DNA of 64,000 bases from Brachybacterium massiliense. GTDB taxonomy: Bacteria; Actinomycetota; Actinomycetes; Actinomycetales; Dermabacteraceae. The DNA is taken from assembly GCF_900184245.1 (NCBI RefSeq), contig NZ_FXXB01000008.1, positions 1,340,146-1,404,145 of the forward strand, written 5' to 3'. The position numbers were made by a program, and so were the translations under genes. Below the pieces are notes generated by a model, which worked only from the letters and a program-made list of their open reading frames with translations, was not told where the DNA came from and ran no database searches. Below, one piece after another: positions 50,417-59,700 of this stretch (its first letter is position 1; every line of letters starts with the position of its first letter).

Positions 50417-50812
50417 TCAGCGATCCTCGCTGTGCGGCTCCTGCTCCCCCTCCCCCGGTGCCCGGGCGAGGTCCTGCGGGGCCGTTCGCGGGTCCACGGG
50501 AGAGCCCGAGAGATAGGCGGCGCGCGCCAGGACGTTCGAGGCGATGGAGGAGACGATGATCAGCGCCAGCGCGGTGAGCAACGTCTTCACCAGCACGAAG
50601 GGGTCGAGACCCGTGGTGCGGGTGTGCTGCAGGAAGGCACCGATCACGATCATCGGCAGGCCCAGACCTGTGGCAGGGGACAGCACGTTGATGCGACTCA
50701 AGGAGTCGCGGGCGTGGAACATCGACAGCGCGGCGGTGAGCATCCAGAAGGCACCGCCGATCAGCAGCACGGCGATCAGCACCGTCAGGGCGAGGTCGAG
50801 CGCGGGATTCAT
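50417..50812 (-). CDS. mrpG: Mrp Na+/H+ antiporter subunit G
   Basis: 131 aa, three membrane spans in the first ~105 residues (ALTVLIAVLLIGGAFWMLTA, LGLPMIVIGAFLQ, VKTLLTALALIIVSSIASNVLARAAY), then an acidic tail. This is the standard PhaG/MnhG fold. The ATG at 50812 overlaps the stop of mrpF (ATGA). It is the last gene of the mrpACDEFG operon, all six genes of which overlap; the complex exchanges cytosolic Na+ for protons and supports pH and salt tolerance. Confidence 0.93.
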   Translation of the reverse strand: MNPALDLALTVLIAVLLIGGAFWMLTAALSMFHARDSLSRINVLSPATGLGLPMIVIGAFLQHTRTTGLDPFVLVKTLLTALALIIVSSIASNVLARAAYLSGSPVDPRTAPQDLARAPGEGEQEPHSEDR

Positions 50813-51069
50813 CGGCGCCCCTTCGTGAGGATGCGGGCAAGTGCCACGGTGGCGAGGATCCCCAGCACGGACGCGATCAGCGCGGCGTCCACAGCGGCGG
50901 CCGAGCTGTTCACCAGGCCGAGCAGCACCAGCACCCCAATGCCGGAGAAGAACACCAGGTCGCCCACCACCGCGCGGCTGGCGGGATCCGGGGCGGTCGC
51001 CACCCGGAACAGGCCCACCAGGATCGCTGCGCCCAGCAGCACCACGGTGGTCCACAGGATGATGGTCAT
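50809..51069 (-). CDS. mrpF: Mrp Na+/H+ antiporter subunit F
   Basis: 86 aa with three membrane spans. The conserved family motif VATAPDPASRAVVGDL (~23-38) is present. Its ATG overlaps the mrpE stop, and its stop overlaps the mrpG start, each by four bases. Length is normal for MrpF. Confidence 0.94.
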   Translation of the reverse strand: MTIILWTTVVLLGAAILVGLFRVATAPDPASRAVVGDLVFFSGIGVLVLLGLVNSSAAAVDAALIASVLGILATVALARILTKGRR

Positions 51070-51554
51070 CGCTCGTCCTCCTCCTGCTCGTTCGGGTGAC
51101 GGACCGGGCCGGTGCGGTGACCCGCGGCCCGGATCCGACGGACGGCGCGCCCGTCGGCGAAGCGCTCGTCGGCCGCACTGCGCGACCGGCGCGGGCGCAG
51201 CGCCGCCTCGGCGCCGTCCCGTCCGCGGGAGGCCCGAAGCAGCCGCTCCTCCATCTCCCGGAGCTCCTCGACCACCTGCTCGCGCGAGTCCGCGAACAGC
51301 ACATGGACGAACAGGCTCGGCTCCTCCTCGAGGGTGCCGTGCGCCGTGCCCACCACCAGCGTGCCCGGCGTGATCGTGATCGACGAGGCCATCGCGATGA
51401 TCTCCAGGTCCGTGGTGGCCCGCAGCGGGTACTCCACAATCGCGGGCGAGCTGCGGGTGCGGGGGCTGTACACCCCGGCGGCCACCGCGAAGGAGCCCTT
51501 CACGATCTCGCCGATCATCCACAGCACGTAGGTGAGCGTGTACCAGGCGCGCAT
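51066..51554 (-). CDS. mrpE: Mrp Na+/H+ antiporter subunit E
   Basis: 162 aa. N-terminal membrane part with YVLWMIGEIVKGSFAVA, then the MrpE domain with ATTDLEIIAMASSITITPGTLVV (~46-68) and FVHVLF. The C-terminal ~60 residues (EEERLL.. to the end) are Arg/Glu-rich and longer than in many MrpE proteins. The ATG at 51554 overlaps the mrpD stop by one base (TGATG). Confidence 0.92.
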   Translation of the reverse strand: MRAWYTLTYVLWMIGEIVKGSFAVAAGVYSPRTRSSPAIVEYPLRATTDLEIIAMASSITITPGTLVVGTAHGTLEEEPSLFVHVLFADSREQVVEELREMEERLLRASRGRDGAEAALRPRRSRSAADERFADGRAVRRIRAAGHRTGPVRHPNEQEEDER

Positions 51555-53092
51555 CAGCCGATCACCGCCTCGACGTAGGCCTCGACATCCAGCAGGTCCG
51601 CGGCGGCCACGTCGATGCTGGGCAGCACGGCGCCGATCCCCGCGAACAGCGCCAGCGACAGCGCGATCATGGCCGCGCCCGGGGCCAGCAGCCGCCGCGG
51701 CACTCGCACCTCGTCGGGCAGCGGCTGCTCCTCGCCGCGGCCCGTGGTCGGATCGTCCGGCCGGTAGGTGGTCATGTCCTCACCCCAGGCCAGGCGGCGC
51801 CACACCCGCTGCAGGCCCAGCAGGGAGCCCACGGAGGCGACCACCACCGCACACAGAGCCGCCCAGCCCAGCACGGCGTCCCCGGCGGTGATCTGCTGGG
51901 AGGAGGCCTGCAGCAGGCCCACCTTGCCCCACAGGCCGGAGGTGGGCGGCAGGCCCACCAGGCTGAACATGCCCAGCGCCATCACCGCCATCACCCACGG
52001 CTCGCGCCGGGCCAGGCCGCTGAGGCGGTCCAGGCGGCCCGAACCGTAGGTGTGCTCGAGCGCGCCGGTGGTGAGCAGCAGGGAGGACATCGTGATCACG
52101 TGGTGGACCAGGTAGAGGATGCCCGCGGTCACCGAGAGCTGGGTGAGCAGCACCAGGCCCAGCAGGATGTGGCCCACGCCGGTGACCATCTGATGGCCCA
52201 TCGCGGTGCGCACCCGGGTGGCCGCGGCGGTGGAGAACGCGCCCACCAGGATCGTGGCCAGCACCAGCACCGCGAGCACGGTGAGGAAGGGGAGGTCGTC
52301 GCCGAAGGCGACCGCGACGATGCGGTAGATCGCGTACAGCGCCACCTTCGTATGCAGGGCGGAGAACAGCGCCATGATCCCGGCCGACGTGGCGGGGTAG
52401 GCCCGCGGCAGCCACGAGTGCACCGGCACCATGCCGCCCTTCACGGCCAGCGCCAGCAGCACCACGGCCAGGGCCGCGGCGGTGACCGGGTCCTCGCTGC
52501 CCGCGCCGGCCAGCGCGGCGAGGTTGACCGTGCCTGCGGTGCCGTACACGAATCCCACGCCGATCAGCAGCACTGTCGAGGTGAGCAGGTTGACCAGTAC
52601 GAAGAGTCGGCCGATGCCGAGCCGGCGCCAGGTGCCCGTCAGCGCGATCAGCGCGTAGGAGGGCATCAGCATCACCTCCACCCACACGAACAGGTTGAAG
52701 AGGTCGCCGGTGAGCAGCGCGCCGTTCACGCCGGCGCCCAGCAGCAGGAGCAGCGGCGGCACGAAGCGGTACCGCGACTCGCCGGTGAGGATGAGGAACA
52801 CGGTGGCGGCGAGCGTGGACAGCGCCGTCACCAGCAGCATCACGGCGCTGAGGGTGTCGGAGACGAAGGGGATCGCCAGCACGTCGGCGAAGCCGCCGAC
52901 GGCGTGGGAGAGCACCGGCACGGTGCGGTGGAAGGCCAGCAGCCACAGCGCGCCGAGCGCCACCAGCAGCGGGGCGCCCAGCATCACCGCGACCTCCACG
53001 GGGCGGCGGCGCACCACCACCAGCGCGGCGGCGCCCAGCAGGGGCACCACCACGAACAGCGGCAGCAGGGCGGGGTTCACGGCGGGGATCAT
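51554..53092 (-). CDS. mrpD: Mrp Na+/H+ antiporter subunit D
   Basis: 512 aa with about 14 membrane spans, homologous to NuoM/N-type proton-pumping subunits. Conserved VWVEVMLMPSYALIALTG (~136), KGGMVPVHSWLPRAYPATSAGIMALFSALHTKVALYAIYR (~220) with the key Lys and His residues, and GLPPTSGLWGKVGLLQA (~375) are intact. Coupled by one-base overlaps to mrpC and mrpE. It is a proton-translocating core subunit. Confidence 0.95.
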   Translation of the reverse strand: MIPAVNPALLPLFVVVPLLGAAALVVVRRRPVEVAVMLGAPLLVALGALWLLAFHRTVPVLSHAVGGFADVLAIPFVSDTLSAVMLLVTALSTLAATVFLILTGESRYRFVPPLLLLLGAGVNGALLTGDLFNLFVWVEVMLMPSYALIALTGTWRRLGIGRLFVLVNLLTSTVLLIGVGFVYGTAGTVNLAALAGAGSEDPVTAAALAVVLLALAVKGGMVPVHSWLPRAYPATSAGIMALFSALHTKVALYAIYRIVAVAFGDDLPFLTVLAVLVLATILVGAFSTAAATRVRTAMGHQMVTGVGHILLGLVLLTQLSVTAGILYLVHHVITMSSLLLTTGALEHTYGSGRLDRLSGLARREPWVMAVMALGMFSLVGLPPTSGLWGKVGLLQASSQQITAGDAVLGWAALCAVVVASVGSLLGLQRVWRRLAWGEDMTTYRPDDPTTGRGEEQPLPDEVRVPRRLLAPGAAMIALSLALFAGIGAVLPSIDVAAADLLDVEAYVEAVIG

Positions 53093-53421
53093 CAGTCGTG
53101 GGTCTCCCCGGTGTCGGGATGGGCGGTCATGTCGTCGTCCCGGCCGATCACCGCGAGGGTGAGCATGAAGATCGTGACCGCCATCGTGATCACGATCGCG
53201 GTGAGCACGAACGCCTGGGGCAGCGGATCGGCCATCTCGGCGCGGGAGGAGAGGTCGGTGAGCGGCTCGGCCCGCCAGCCGGGCACGCCGGTGGCCAGCA
53301 GGGCGAAGTTCGCGGCGTGGCTGAGCAGGGTCATCCCGAACACGGCGCGCACCATGCTGCGCTGCAGCAGCAGGTACACACCGCCGGTGACGAGCACGGC
53401 CACGGTCAGGGCGAGGATCAT
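53092..53421 (-). CDS. mrpC: Mrp Na+/H+ antiporter subunit C
   Basis: 109 aa, NuoK-like subunit with three membrane spans (LALTVAVLVTGGVYLLLQ, MTLLSHAANFALLATG, AFVLTAIVITMAVTIFMLTLAVI). ATG 53421 overlaps the mrpA stop as ATGA, and its stop overlaps the mrpD start. The full operon order is mrpA-C-D-E-F-G, with MrpB as part of MrpA. Confidence 0.94.
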   Translation of the reverse strand: MILALTVAVLVTGGVYLLLQRSMVRAVFGMTLLSHAANFALLATGVPGWRAEPLTDLSSRAEMADPLPQAFVLTAIVITMAVTIFMLTLAVIGRDDDMTAHPDTGETHD

Positions 53422-56400
53422 CGGCGTCCGGCCTCCCTCGGCTTCGTTCCGGCGGTCAGGTGCGCGGTGCCCGCCCCGACCCGTCGGCGGCGCGCGGGCT
53501 CGCCGCGGGTGGTGTCCAGCGGGCCGGGCAGCTCGCCCTCGACCGCCTCGTCGGTGCGCTCGCGGGTGCCCTCGCCGGACTTCTCGCCCGTGGTGGCGCC
53601 GGCGCCCAGCAGGTTCACGGCCACCATCACCAGGCCCAGCACCGCCAGGTACACGCCCAGGTCGAAGATCATCGAGGTGGAGACGTGCTGGCCCAGCAGG
53701 TAGCCGTGCAGCGGCTCGAGGAAGCCCTCGTGGAGGAAGCCGAGCACCCCGGAGCCGAGCGCCACCAGCACGCCCCCGCCGATCAGCAGCAGCGGCAGGC
53801 GCGGCGGGCCGATCTGGCGGTCCCGGGAGGTGGACAGGTACAGCAGCGCCACGATCGCGGAGCCCACCAGGGCGGCGATGAAGCCGCCGCCGGGGGCGTT
53901 GTGGCCGCGCAGGAACAGCATCAGCGACAGCAGCGCGAGGATCGGGCCCACCACGCGCACCATCAGCTGCAGCGCGGCGGCGTTGCCCCAGGCCGAGGAG
54001 ATGGCCCGGTGCGCGGAGGTGCCCTCCTCGCGCAGGTGCGGGGCGTCGACCTGCTCGTCGGCGCGGGCGGGGTCGATGAACATGTGGCGCACGCTGGAGA
54101 GCACGGCCACGATCGCCACGCCCGCCATGCCCAGCACGGAGAGCTCGCCGAGCGTGTCCAGCGCACGGAACTCCACCAGGATCACGTTGACGATGTTGTG
54201 GCCGCCGGTGATCTCCTCGGCATTGTCGATGTAGTACTCGGCGACCTCGCTGCGGCCGCGCCGGCCCATGAACGCGAACACGCCGGCGCCGGAGGCGAGG
54301 CCCACCGGGACCGCGATCAGCAGCGCGCCCAGTCGGCGGGAGCGGCGCGGGGCACCGTCGCGCTCCGGGGCCTCGAAGCGCTGCGGCAGCCGCTGCAGCA
54401 CCAGCATGATCACGATGATCGTCAGCGATTCCACCAGCAGCTGGGTGAGGGCGACGTCCGGGGCGCCCAGCGCCAGGATCTGCACGGTGGCGAGGATGCC
54501 CACCGCGGAGAGCGCCACCGCCGCGCCCAGCCGGTCCCGTCGCGTGGCCACCACGATCACGGCGGCGGTGACCAGCACCAGCAGGACCACGTCGATGCCG
54601 CGGTTCATGCCCTGCTGCAGCGGGGCGAGGTCCCCCCACAGCACGGCGAGGGAGCCCAGCACCACCGCGGCGAAGGCCAGCAGGATCGCGCCCAGGTGGC
54701 GCATCGGGTCATCGGTGGCGATGGGGCGCACCAGCACCGCCGCGACGCGCTCGGCGAGGCGGTCCACCGCCGTGAGCACGCGGGCGCCGTCCACGGGGAA
54801 GGGCCGCGCCTCCAGGGCGGGCAGCACCCGCTTCCGCGCCAGCGCGATCGCCACACCCAGCGCGATGATGGCGACGGTGAGGCCCAGCTCCGGGGTGATC
54901 CCGTGCCAGAAGGCCAGGTGGGGGTGGAACTCGCCGCCCAAAGCTGCGTCCATCGCGCGGCCGACGGGGGTGTCCAGCACCCCCACCACCAGCGCGAGCG
55001 GCAGGCCCACCAGGATCGGCAGCGCGGCCGGGCCCAGGAACAGCAGGCCGGGGGCGTGGGCGTCCTCGGCGCGCACCAGCGCGCCGGTGGCGTCATGCGC
55101 GCCGGGGGCCGACGGCGCCCGCTCCCCGTCCACGCGGGCCAGGAGCTCCTCGTCACGACCGTCCACGAAGGCGCCCAGCACGATCTTCGCGCAGTAGGCG
55201 AAGGTGAGCACGCTGGCGCCGGCGATGCCGAGCGCCACCGCCCAGGGCGCCCAGGCAGGGCCGCCGGTCTCGAGCGCGCCGGTGAGCAGCGACTCCTTGG
55301 AGACGAAGCCGAGCATCGGCGGCAGGCCCGCCATCGACATGCAGCCCAGCACGGTCACCGCGAAGGAGCCGGGCATCGTGCGCCACAGCGCCGGCATGCG
55401 CCGCAGCTCGCGGGTGTGCACGGCGTGGTCCACCACGCCCACCATCATGAACAGCCCGGACTTGAACAGGGCGTGCGCGATGGTGTGGAGCACGGCGGCG
55501 AGGATCGCGTACTCGGTGCCCACGCCGATGAGGGTGACGATCAGGCCCAGCTGGCTCACCGTCGAGTAGGCCATCAGCTTCTTCAGATCGCCCTGCTGCA
55601 GGGCCAGGAAGCCGCCCACGAAGGCGGTGATGATCCCCGCCACGATCAGCAGCACGTTCCAGGCGGGGACGTCGTGGAAGGCGGGGCTGAAGCGCAGCAG
55701 CAGGAAGATGCCGGCCTTCACCACGGCGGCGGCGTGCAGGTAGGCGGAGACCGGGGTGATCGCGGCCATCGCATCAGGCAGCCACACGTGGAACGGGAAC
55801 TGGGCGGACTTCGTGCACGCCGCGACCGCGACCAGGAGGGCGACCAGCGTGGTGAACGCCGGGTCCTGCTGCCAGATCCCGTCGGCCAGCACCTCGCTGA
55901 GGGAGGTGGTGCCCAGGCGCAGCACCATCAGCGTGACGGCGCTGAGCAGGGCCAGGCCGCCCAGGAAGGTGATCAGCAGGGTGCGCATCGAGGCGGCCTG
56001 CCCGGCCGCGCCGGAGCGGGCGATCAGCAGGAACGACGCGATCGAGGTGAGCTCCCAGGCGATGAACAGCAGCACCAGGTCGTCGGCGAGCACCAGGGTC
56101 ACCATCGACAGGGTGAACAGCGCCATCACCAGGGAGAAGCTGAGATTGCGGCCCACCGGGAGGTACCGCGCCGAGTAGGCGAGCACCACCGCGCCGATCA
56201 CCAGCGCGATCATCGAGAAGACGATGCCGATCCCGTCGGCCCGCAGCGCGAACTCCACGCCCCACTGCGGCGCCCACGGGACGGCGAAGGTGGTGGCCGG
56301 GTCACCGGCCCCGCCCGCCATGACGGCGGCGGTGGCGGGCAGCAGCGCCGCGGCGGCGGCCAGGTAGAGGGCGGCGAGGACCCAGCAGGCCGCACGGCCC

Positions 56401-56480
56401 ATCAGCCGATCCAGCACCGGGGTGACGGCGACCGTCGCGGCGAGGATCAGCAGGGTCCACAGCACGGGCACCGTCAGCAC
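53418..56480 (-). CDS. mrpA: Mrp Na+/H+ antiporter subunit A (MrpA/MrpB fusion)
   Basis: 1020 aa, more than 20 membrane spans. The first ~500 residues are NuoL-like (ELTSIASFLLIARSG at ~143, KSAQFPFHVWLPDAMAAITPVSAYLHAAAVVKAG at ~221, MAGLPPMLGFVSKESLL at ~377), the proton channel part. After ~600 the MbhD/E-like region follows. The last ~200 residues (GHNAPGGGFIAALVGSAI) correspond to MrpB, which has no separate gene here. GTG 56480 begins the first span. A TAGACT box at 56531-56526 may be the operon's -10, giving a ~40-nt leader. Confidence 0.95.
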   Translation of the reverse strand: MLTVPVLWTLLILAATVAVTPVLDRLMGRAACWVLAALYLAAAAALLPATAAVMAGGAGDPATTFAVPWAPQWGVEFALRADGIGIVFSMIALVIGAVVLAYSARYLPVGRNLSFSLVMALFTLSMVTLVLADDLVLLFIAWELTSIASFLLIARSGAAGQAASMRTLLITFLGGLALLSAVTLMVLRLGTTSLSEVLADGIWQQDPAFTTLVALLVAVAACTKSAQFPFHVWLPDAMAAITPVSAYLHAAAVVKAGIFLLLRFSPAFHDVPAWNVLLIVAGIITAFVGGFLALQQGDLKKLMAYSTVSQLGLIVTLIGVGTEYAILAAVLHTIAHALFKSGLFMMVGVVDHAVHTRELRRMPALWRTMPGSFAVTVLGCMSMAGLPPMLGFVSKESLLTGALETGGPAWAPWAVALGIAGASVLTFAYCAKIVLGAFVDGRDEELLARVDGERAPSAPGAHDATGALVRAEDAHAPGLLFLGPAALPILVGLPLALVVGVLDTPVGRAMDAALGGEFHPHLAFWHGITPELGLTVAIIALGVAIALARKRVLPALEARPFPVDGARVLTAVDRLAERVAAVLVRPIATDDPMRHLGAILLAFAAVVLGSLAVLWGDLAPLQQGMNRGIDVVLLVLVTAAVIVVATRRDRLGAAVALSAVGILATVQILALGAPDVALTQLLVESLTIIVIMLVLQRLPQRFEAPERDGAPRRSRRLGALLIAVPVGLASGAGVFAFMGRRGRSEVAEYYIDNAEEITGGHNIVNVILVEFRALDTLGELSVLGMAGVAIVAVLSSVRHMFIDPARADEQVDAPHLREEGTSAHRAISSAWGNAAALQLMVRVVGPILALLSLMLFLRGHNAPGGGFIAALVGSAIVALLYLSTSRDRQIGPPRLPLLLIGGGVLVALGSGVLGFLHEGFLEPLHGYLLGQHVSTSMIFDLGVYLAVLGLVMVAVNLLGAGATTGEKSGEGTRERTDEAVEGELPGPLDTTRGEPARRRRVGAGTAHLTAGTKPREAGRR

Positions 56481-56931
56481 CCCGTGCGAGCGTGGGCGGC
56501 GGCGTCAGGGCGGGGCATGGCGGCGAGTCTAGCGAAGCCGCCTGAGGGCTCAAACGCGCCGCGAGCTCTCCCGGCGCCCCGGCGCCTCGCGCACGCGCGC
56601 GAGAGAAACTCGTCTCCGCCCCGGGCGGGGGCCGCGGAGGGGCCCGGGATCCGGTGAGCAGGTTCACAGCCGGGCCGCGGGAGCAGGGCGGCCGACGAGC
56701 CGGGCGCGGGGCTGTCGGATCGGGCCGGAGGCCGGCCGGGCGGGCACAGGTCCGTCGGCCGACGGACCCGCGCGGCAGCAGGACGGCCCCGCACGGCGCG
56801 AGGAGTCTCGCGGGGCGCGGGGCCGTTCGGGCGCGGTGCGGGGCCGACGTCGCTGCGACGCCGGCGCCGCATCGGCGGAGCACCGGATCAGTGGCAGATC
56901 CGTGCGAGATCAGTGCGAGATCCGCACGGGG
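56481..56931. other. Intergenic region between phoX and mrpA
   Basis: 451 bp without a supported gene. The left end carries the mrp promoter candidate (56526-56531). It contains the perfect 20-bp palindrome GGTCCGTCGGCCGACGGACC (56749-56768), the hairpin at 56783-56826, and close to the phoX stop a short direct repeat of GTGCGAGATC (56902-56911, 56913-56922). Strong GC-rich secondary structure dominates. Confidence 0.5.
56783..56826 (-). terminator. phoX terminator (branched hairpin)
   Basis: Outer arms ACGGCCCCGC (56783-56792) and GCGGGGCCGT (56817-56826) enclose an inner stem GCGAG-GAGT-CTCGC (56798-56811). About 105 bp downstream of the phoX stop. Confidence 0.55.
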
Positions 56932-58992
56932 TCAGCCGCGCTGGGGCAGCACCTGGACCACGGTGGGCTTGGGGCCCTGGCCGTCGTAGTCCGGGAAGTA
57001 GGACAGCTGCGCGCCCCACTCGCCGTCCTCGCCCGGGTGCTGCACCGAGACGAAGGCCGTGCGGTCCTCGTCGCGGATGATCGGACCGCAGGTCTCGCCG
57101 TCACGGGGCACGGAGAGGAACTGCTCCACGCGGCCGCGGGCCTCGCCGCCCAGGGTCACCCGGAACAGGCCGTCGTTGTAGCCGATGCCGGAGGGCGCGC
57201 CGTCGGTGGAGATCCACAGGTTGCCCACCGAGTCGAAGGCCAGGTTGTCCGGGCAGGAGATCGGGGAGACCTGCTCCACCGGGAAGCCGGAGAAGTAGGT
57301 CTGATCGCCCTGGGCCGGGTCGCCGGCCACCAGCAGCAGGGTCCACGCGAAGGCGGTGGAGGTCTGGTCGCCCTGCTCGTCGATCTCCACGATGTGGCCG
57401 TCGCGGTACTCGGTGCGGGGGTTGACCTCGTCCGCCCCGGCGTAGTCGCCGACGCCGCGGTTGGAGTTGTTGGTGCAGGCCACGTACACGCGGCGGGAGT
57501 GGAGCGACGGCTCCACGTCCTCGCAGCGGTCCATCTTGGTGGGGCCCACGGCGTCCGCCGCGAGGCGGGTGTGCACCAGCACCTCCTCGAGGGTGAAGCC
57601 GGGCACCGCGGACTCGCCGTCCAGCACCAGCGGCAGCCACTCGCCGGAGCCGTCGAAGGCGCCGTCCTCGGGCAGCTCGCCGGAGCCGTCGATCTCGGAG
57701 GCCGGGGAATTGCCGGTGAACTTCGCGACGAACAGGTCGCCGTTCTCCAGCAGGGTCATGTTGCGCGCCCTGTCCCCCTCCACGTAGGAGTCGCGGGAGA
57801 CGAACTTGTACAGGTAGTCGAAGCGCTCGTCATCGCCGGAGTACGCGACGACCTTGCCGTTCTCGGCGACGATCACGTTGGCGCCCTCGTGCTTGAAGCG
57901 GCCCAGCGAGGTGTGCTTGCGCGGGGTGGAGGTGGGATCGAAGGGATCCACCTCGACGATGTAGCCGAAGCGGTTGATCTCGTTCTCGTAGCCCTCGGTG
58001 GTGGCGTCGAAGCGCTCGTGCTTCGACTCCCAGCCCCGGGCGGTGGCGCGATCGGCGAAGCCGTAGCGCTGCTCGGCCTCCGAGGTGGCCGCGGAGCGGA
58101 AGTAGCCGTGGAAGTTCTCTTCGCCGGAGAGCAGGGTGCCCCACGGCGTGAGTCCGACGGCGCAGTTGCCGAGGGTGCCCAGCACGGTGCGGCCCTCGGG
58201 GTCGTCCACCGTCTTCACCAGGTCGCTGCCGGCGGCGGGGCCGGTGAGCTGGAACTCGTCGTCCAGGTGGATGCGGCGGTTCGGCGCGGCGCCGCGCACG
58301 TAGGAGTAGGGGAAGTTCTTGTTCTTCCGCTCCAGCTCCACCACGGTGAGGCCGTGGGCGGCCATGCCGATCTCGATCGCGTCGTCCGCGTCGGTCTCGG
58401 GCGGGAACATGATGTTCTCGTTGGTGTACTCGTGGTTCACGAACATCACGGCCCGCTTGCCGTTCGTGCCCGGGATCTCCTGGATCTCGGTGTAGTCGTT
58501 GTTGTAGCCGAACTGGAGGCGCTGCGCCTCGGCGCTCTGGGCGTTCCAGTCGAAGTCCGGGGCGTCGTCGAACAGCGGATCGCCCCAGCGGATGATCGGG
58601 TGCCAGTCGAAGCCCTCGGCGACGGTGAAGTCGTCGGCGGTGTACTCCACGGGCGCGATGGCCTCGAAGCGCAGCTTCGTGCCGTTCGGGGCCAGCGCGC
58701 CGGACTTCCCGCCGTTGCCGTTCCCGTTGCCATTGCTCTTGCCGTTGCCGTTGCCGGGCGCGGCGAGGGCGCCCTGGGTGCCGCCCAGCGCGATCGCGAG
58801 CGCACCGGTGCCGCCGCCCAGCACCGCGCGGCGCGAGAGCGCGGAGGAGGCGATGTCGCGGAAGGTGGGGTTGTCGCTGTGGTTGCAGGGGCCGAAGGCG
58901 CACTGGCTGGCGCACTTCAGGGCGCAGGTCACCGCCGAGCGCTTGCCGCGCGCGGCGTCCTTCATGAGCAGGGGCAGGTCGATCAGAGCCAT
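56932..58992 (-). CDS. phoX: PhoX family alkaline phosphatase
   Basis: 686 aa exported phosphatase, a Ca/Fe-dependent beta-propeller enzyme that frees phosphate from organic phosphomonoesters. The N-terminal ~60 residues carry the Cys-rich CALKCASQCAFGPCNHSDN block usual for actinobacterial PhoX. A Tat motif SSALSRRAVLGGG (~50-62) and a hydrophobic segment ending near AAPG follow, then an NGNGKSNGNGNGN linker. Family segments present include FVNHEYTNENIMFP, GTLLSGEENFHGYF, GRFKHEGANVIV and SCPDNLAFDSVGNLWISTDG. The ATG at 58992 is favoured because AAGGA is 10 bases ahead; a GTG nine bases earlier sits too close to it. No convincing PhoP box was found upstream. Confidence 0.93.
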   Translation of the reverse strand: MALIDLPLLMKDAARGKRSAVTCALKCASQCAFGPCNHSDNPTFRDIASSALSRRAVLGGGTGALAIALGGTQGALAAPGNGNGKSNGNGNGNGGKSGALAPNGTKLRFEAIAPVEYTADDFTVAEGFDWHPIIRWGDPLFDDAPDFDWNAQSAEAQRLQFGYNNDYTEIQEIPGTNGKRAVMFVNHEYTNENIMFPPETDADDAIEIGMAAHGLTVVELERKNKNFPYSYVRGAAPNRRIHLDDEFQLTGPAAGSDLVKTVDDPEGRTVLGTLGNCAVGLTPWGTLLSGEENFHGYFRSAATSEAEQRYGFADRATARGWESKHERFDATTEGYENEINRFGYIVEVDPFDPTSTPRKHTSLGRFKHEGANVIVAENGKVVAYSGDDERFDYLYKFVSRDSYVEGDRARNMTLLENGDLFVAKFTGNSPASEIDGSGELPEDGAFDGSGEWLPLVLDGESAVPGFTLEEVLVHTRLAADAVGPTKMDRCEDVEPSLHSRRVYVACTNNSNRGVGDYAGADEVNPRTEYRDGHIVEIDEQGDQTSTAFAWTLLLVAGDPAQGDQTYFSGFPVEQVSPISCPDNLAFDSVGNLWISTDGAPSGIGYNDGLFRVTLGGEARGRVEQFLSVPRDGETCGPIIRDEDRTAFVSVQHPGEDGEWGAQLSYFPDYDGQGPKPTVVQVLPQRG

Positions 58993-59251
58993 GGGAGGCA
59001 CATCCTTCTCCGTCGTGGATTCCCCGTGCGTGGGAGCGTGCAGGGCCGAGATGACGGTGCGCCAGAGAAGTGAGGAGCGGCCTTCCGGGTGGGCAACGAG
59101 AGATGGACTCTGCGCAACCCGAGGATGTCGGCGCAGGTCAGGGACGTGCGAGCGGAATGCTCGGTCAGGAGTGCGCTGCCCGGGCGCGAGTGCCGGCGGT
59201 CGCGGCCGGCCGACGGGCGGGCGCGGCGCAGGCCCCGGCGCGCCCGCGGTG

Positions 59252-59665
59252 TCAGTCGCGCGGGGGCGGCACGAAGTCGCGCGGCTTCACCAGCACCACC
59301 GGCACCGGGGACTCGATCGCGACCCGCTGCGAGGTGGAGCCCAGCAGGATCTTCCCGATCGGGGTGCGGCGGCGGATCCCCAGCACCACCAGCTCCACGT
59401 CCCCCTCGTCGACGGCGTCGAGGATGTCGTCGGCCGGATCCGCCCGGGAGGGCACCGTGCGCAGCTCGTGCGGGAGGCCCGTCTCCTCCAGTCGCTCGGC
59501 GAGGGGCCGGGGATCGGTGACGCCGCGGGCCGTGCGCGGATCGAGGCCCTTCTCGGAGGCGAGCACCAGCAGCGAGTCCCCGCGCCGGGTCGCCTCCGCG
59601 ACGGCGTACTCGAGGGCGGCCTCGCTGGTAGCGCTGGGCACGTAGGCCAGCAGGACGGTGGGCAT
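59252..59665 (-). CDS. Universal stress protein (UspA family)
   Basis: 137 aa single Usp domain. The opening PTVLLAYVPSATSEAALEYAVAEA and the C-terminal GKILLGSTSQRVAIESPVPVVLVKP match the UspA fold. The ATP-binding G-rich segment is partly changed (LGIRRRTPIGKI). ATG 59665 has AAGGAG upstream. It is 35 bp behind the APC permease and likely co-transcribed with it, a frequent pairing of transporters with Usp proteins. Confidence 0.88.
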   Translation of the reverse strand: MPTVLLAYVPSATSEAALEYAVAEATRRGDSLLVLASEKGLDPRTARGVTDPRPLAERLEETGLPHELRTVPSRADPADDILDAVDEGDVELVVLGIRRRTPIGKILLGSTSQRVAIESPVPVVLVKPRDFVPPPRD

Positions 59666-59700
59666 GGGAGCTCCTTCGGGGTCGACGGGACGGGGCGGGC

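Noticed and set aside
47580-50516. Plus-strand frame of about 978 codons opposite the membrane protein and S9 peptidase
   Set aside because: A mirror of GC3-rich codons; the minus strand carries intact catalytic motifs of an S9 peptidase.
53460-56657. Open frame of about 1065 codons on the plus strand opposite mrpA
   Set aside because: Its translation is dominated by His/Gln/Arg/Asp as expected for the complement of a hydrophobic high-GC gene, has no domain, and the mrpA reading on the other strand is fully supported.
59002-59251. PhoP box upstream of phoX
   Set aside because: No pair of GTTCACC-like direct repeats could be found on the proper strand; phosphate control remains likely from family knowledge only.
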